From Bacillota bacterium (GTDB lineage Bacteria; Bacillota; Clostridia; Christensenellales; Aristaeellaceae): a stretch of DNA of 15,738 nucleotides. The position numbers were made by a program, and so were the translations under genes. Positions within the stretch are counted from its first letter, which is position 1. Every line of letters begins with the position of its first letter. Location of the stretch: contig JAEWRJ010000034.1 of assembly GCA_023460055.1 (NCBI GenBank), positions 1 through 15,738 on the forward strand, given 5' to 3'. Under the pieces are notes generated by a model. The model saw only the letters and a list, made by a program, of their open reading frames with translations, did not search any database and was not told where the DNA came from. Shown piece after piece: positions 13,328-15,738 of this stretch.

Positions 13328-15738
13328 GTGAACAAAAAATTACGGCTTATTTCCCTGATCGCCGCCTTCCTTCTGCTGTCGGGCAGCCTGATGACAGAAG
13401 CCATCGGGGGCTATTTTTCAACAAAACAGTTAAATTTTTCTGTATCCCCGGATCTGAGCGCCGTGCCCACACCTGTGCCGACAGCGACACCCACGCCAGA
13501 ACCTACACCTACACCTACACCTACACCTACACCAACACCTACACCTACACCTACACCTACACCTACACCTACTCCGACGCCTGCTCCGACGCTTACCCCT
13601 ACGCCGACTCCGACACCTACGCCTACACCTACCCCGACGCCGACCCCCACAGCCACTGTCGGGCAGGGCCTGGTGTTTGATTCAAGCGTAACAATTAAGC
13701 AAATCAGATGGAATTCAGACTACAAGAGAAGCACAGCTTCAGCATCTGTCAATGTGGATAATGTCAATCATATACTTGACTTCAGCTTAACCTTAACCAT
13801 GCCCGATGTTCTCCCAACGTATCCGTCTAGTCACTGGTTCTCAGAGATCACCCTGTTAGTTCCCGCTACCAACCGCTATCAGGAATCAATTGAAAGCGCC
13901 GGACACTCCGGAAGCGCTCGAATAGAAGATCCTCCCAAGCAACCCGGAAAAAGAGGCTATGTTACTATCAATTTCTGGATCAACGGAGACGCGCCTCTTG
14001 ATGGCATCATCAGGGAAATGACAGTGAATGACGCTGTCACCAAGATCGGCAGAAATATCGGCATATATAATCAGTATGTAACGGAAGACTATACGGTCAG
14101 GGCTACCATCACTCTGAAGCCGCCACTTGGTGCACAGATGCCTACTCCTACTCCGACACTGACACCGACTTCGACTCCGACTCCGACGAAAACTCCGGCA
14201 GCAATCACGATCACAGCGGCGAGCCAGAGCTGGACTTATGACGGAGCGGCACACAAGAACACGGGCGTGACGGTCACAGAAGGCGAACTGCTCCCGGGCG
14301 ACACCCTGGTGGCAGCGGCGACCGGGAGTGTGACTAACGCAGGGGACACAGCAAACGGGAACAATCCGATCGCGCCCGGCTGGAAGGTCATGCGCGGCAC
14401 TGAAGACGTGACAGCGAACTACGCAATCACGCCGGTCGCGGGCACATTGACGATCCTGCCCAAGGTTGTGACGGTCACGGCGAAGAGCCGGGAGTTCGTG
14501 TACACAGGTACAGAGCAGAGCAGCACCGGCTATAGTGTGGAAGGCCTTGTCGGGTCTGATACGATCACGGCGGTGGTGGAAGGGAGCATCATGTTCCCGA
14601 GCCAGAGCCCAGTAACGAACGAAGTGAAGAGCTACGCGTTCACGTCGGGCATCCCGGGCAACTACAGTGTCACAAAGGTCAACGGCACGCTGACGATGAA
14701 GAAGGCCAATGAGGCGATTACGATCACAGCGGCGAGCGATAGCTGGACCTATGACGGAGCGGCGCACAAGAACACGGGCGTGACGGTCACGGCAGGCAAG
14801 CTGCTCCCGGGCGACAGCCTGGTGGCGGCGGCGGCCGGCAGTGTGACCAATGTGTCGGATACCGCGGACGGCAACAACAGGGTCGCGGCGGGCTACAAGG
14901 TCATGCACGGCAGGGAAGACGTAACGGCAAACTACACGATCACGCCGGTCGCGGGCACATTGACGATCCTGCCCAAAGCTGTGACGGTCAAGGCAGCGAG
15001 CGGATCATTCACCTATAACGGGACACCGCGCAGCCATAACGGCTACTACGTGACAGGCCTGGTCGGGTCTGACACGATCACGGCGGCCGTGGAAGGGAGC
15101 ATCACGTTCCCCAGCCAAAGCCCCGTAACGAACGAGTTGGAGAGCTACGCGTTCACATCGGGCACCCCGGGCAACTACACCGTCACAAAGGTGAACGGCG
15201 CGCTGACGATGACGAACGCCAATCAAGCGATCACGATCACGGCGGCGAGCGACAGCTGGACCTATGACGGAACGGCGCATACGAACCCGGCAGTGAGCGT
15301 AACGAGCGGCGCGCTGCTGGCGGGCGACACCCTGGCGGCGACGGCGACCGGGAGCGTGACCAATGTAGGGGACACAGCGAACGGAAACAACCCGATCGCG
15401 ACGGGATACAAGGTCATGCATGGCACGGAAGAAGTGACGGCGAACTACACGATCACGCCGGTCGCGGGCAAACTGACGATCCTGCCCAAGGCAGTGACGG
15501 TCACGGCGAAGAGCCAGGCGTTCGTGTACACAGGCCTGACGCAAAGCAACGCAGGCTACGACGTAACAGGGCTGGTCGGGTCCGACAGGATCACAGCCGT
15601 CGTGGAAGGCAGCATCACGTTCCCCGGCGAAAGCCCCGTAAAGAACGTATTGAAGAGCTACACGTTCACATCGGGCACATGGTTCAACTACAGGGTAACC
15701 AAGGTCAATGGCACGCTGACAATGACCAATGCCAATGA
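13328..15738 (+). CDS. Large repetitive surface protein (adhesin-like), 3' end outside window
   Basis: An uninterrupted frame runs from a GTG at 13328, nine bases after AAGGAGGG, to the window end: 803 codons and no stop. In order: a signal peptide ending IGGYFSTKQ (SipW-like, like its neighbours); a Thr-Pro tract (about residues 47-109); a non-repetitive beta-rich domain of about 160 residues that I do not recognise; a second short Thr-Pro/Ser tract (about 272-290); then three 171-residue repeats, each made of two Ig-like or MBG-like halves (xITITAAS..WTYDG and VTVTAKS..FVYTG). This is a typical cell-surface stalk and adhesin plan. The C-terminal anchor is not visible. It is the last visible gene behind the riboswitch, and possibly c-di-GMP-controlled. 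Confidence 0.85.
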   Translation, partial: MNKKLRLISLIAAFLLLSGSLMTEAIGGYFSTKQLNFSVSPDLSAVPTPVPTATPTPEPTPTPTPTPTPTPTPTPTPTPTPTPTPAPTLTPTPTPTPTPTPTPTPTPTATVGQGLVFDSSVTIKQIRWNSDYKRSTASASVNVDNVNHILDFSLTLTMPDVLPTYPSSHWFSEITLLVPATNRYQESIESAGHSGSARIEDPPKQPGKRGYVTINFWINGDAPLDGIIREMTVNDAVTKIGRNIGIYNQYVTEDYTVRATITLKPPLGAQMPTPTPTLTPTSTPTPTKTPAAITITAASQSWTYDGAAHKNTGVTVTEGELLPGDTLVAAATGSVTNAGDTANGNNPIAPGWKVMRGTEDVTANYAITPVAGTLTILPKVVTVTAKSREFVYTGTEQSSTGYSVEGLVGSDTITAVVEGSIMFPSQSPVTNEVKSYAFTSGIPGNYSVTKVNGTLTMKKANEAITITAASDSWTYDGAAHKNTGVTVTAGKLLPGDSLVAAAAGSVTNVSDTADGNNRVAAGYKVMHGREDVTANYTITPVAGTLTILPKAVTVKAASGSFTYNGTPRSHNGYYVTGLVGSDTITAAVEGSITFPSQSPVTNELESYAFTSGTPGNYTVTKVNGALTMTNANQAITITAASDSWTYDGTAHTNPAVSVTSGALLAGDTLAATATGSVTNVGDTANGNNPIATGYKVMHGTEEVTANYTITPVAGKLTILPKAVTVTAKSQAFVYTGLTQSNAGYDVTGLVGSDRITAVVEGSITFPGESPVKNVLKSYTFTSGTWFNYRVTKVNGTLTMTNAN
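13465..13656 (+). repeat. Thr-Pro-coding tract with CCTACA hexamers
   Basis: A run of Pro-Thr codons. Its core (13502-13573) is 12 tandem CCTACA units with two single-base variants. Length changes would be by whole hexamers and so keep the frame. It encodes a stiff, probably extended spacer, possibly glycosylated. Confidence 0.9.
14141..14197 (+). repeat. Second short Thr-Pro spacer
   Basis: It encodes PTPTPTLTPTSTPTPTKTP, with more varied codons than the first tract. It joins the unique domain to the tandem repeats. Confidence 0.85.
14201..15738 (+). repeat. Three tandem 513-bp (171-residue) repeats
   Basis: Units start at 14201, 14714 and 15227. The spacing is exactly 513 bases both times, without an insertion or deletion, and the third ends one base beyond the window. 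Each unit has an 88-residue half (with SWTYDGxAH and GDTLxAxATGSVTN) and an 83-residue half (with YxVxGLVGSDxITA and VTKVNGxLTM). The halves are related Ig-like or MBG-like modules. More copies probably follow. Confidence 0.9.

Noticed and set aside
13502..13573. Possible CRISPR-like array
   Set aside because: The hexamers are contiguous with no spacers and encode Thr-Pro in frame.
13411..13656. Minus-strand frame encoding Gly-Val repeats
   Set aside because: It is the antisense of the Thr-Pro hexamer tract, has no ribosome site, and the plus strand has a signal peptide and continuous frame.
13886..15544. Long minus-strand frames opposite the repeat protein
   Set aside because: They are Arg/His/Cys-rich shadows produced by the GC-biased repeats, and they lack starts with ribosome sites.

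Overview
The window is GC-rich by eye apart from one AT-richer patch at about 6.64-7.57 kb. It looks like a chromosomal segment of an anaerobic Firmicute of the class Clostridia. Three things point there: a Firmicutes-style F-type ATP synthase operon with strong AGGAGG ribosome binding sites and GTG/TTG starts, an ER-type (SipW-like) signal peptidase next to TasA/camelysin-like substrates, and a c-di-GMP-I riboswitch of the kind common in clostridia. The species cannot be named from this sequence.

Layout. 1-115: tail of an unidentified gene. 116-6633 (+): complete F1Fo ATP synthase operon in the order atpI-like, B, E, F, H, A, G, D, C, with tight or overlapping junctions and a likely sigma-A promoter at 132-160. 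Its delta subunit is only about 81 residues and keeps just the C-terminal domain. 6634-7574: a palindrome, one AT-rich minus-strand gene (PH-like domain plus zinc ribbon) and a structured spacer. 7575-10583 (-): three-gene operon reading sipW-like signal peptidase, then an ABC-ATPase-like protein that has lost every catalytic motif, then an ABC-2-type permease fused to a signal-peptidase-like domain whose Ser and His positions are replaced. 10584-11011: divergent regulatory region with two sigma-A-like promoters and a c-di-GMP-I riboswitch facing right. 11012-15738 (+): four small paralogous exported proteins with SipW-type signal peptides, then a large repetitive surface protein (Thr-Pro tracts and exact 513-bp repeats) that runs off the window.

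How it may work together (inference). The right half looks like a c-di-GMP-controlled surface-fibre or matrix locus. The riboswitch would control the pilin/TasA-like subunits and the adhesin, the SipW-like peptidase would mature them, and the catalytically dead ABC-like pair could be a membrane scaffold or chaperone for that peptidase or its substrates. This pseudo-ABC/pseudo-peptidase pair beside an intact SipW is the part of the window most likely to be undescribed. The left half is housekeeping energy metabolism with a notable truncation in atpH.
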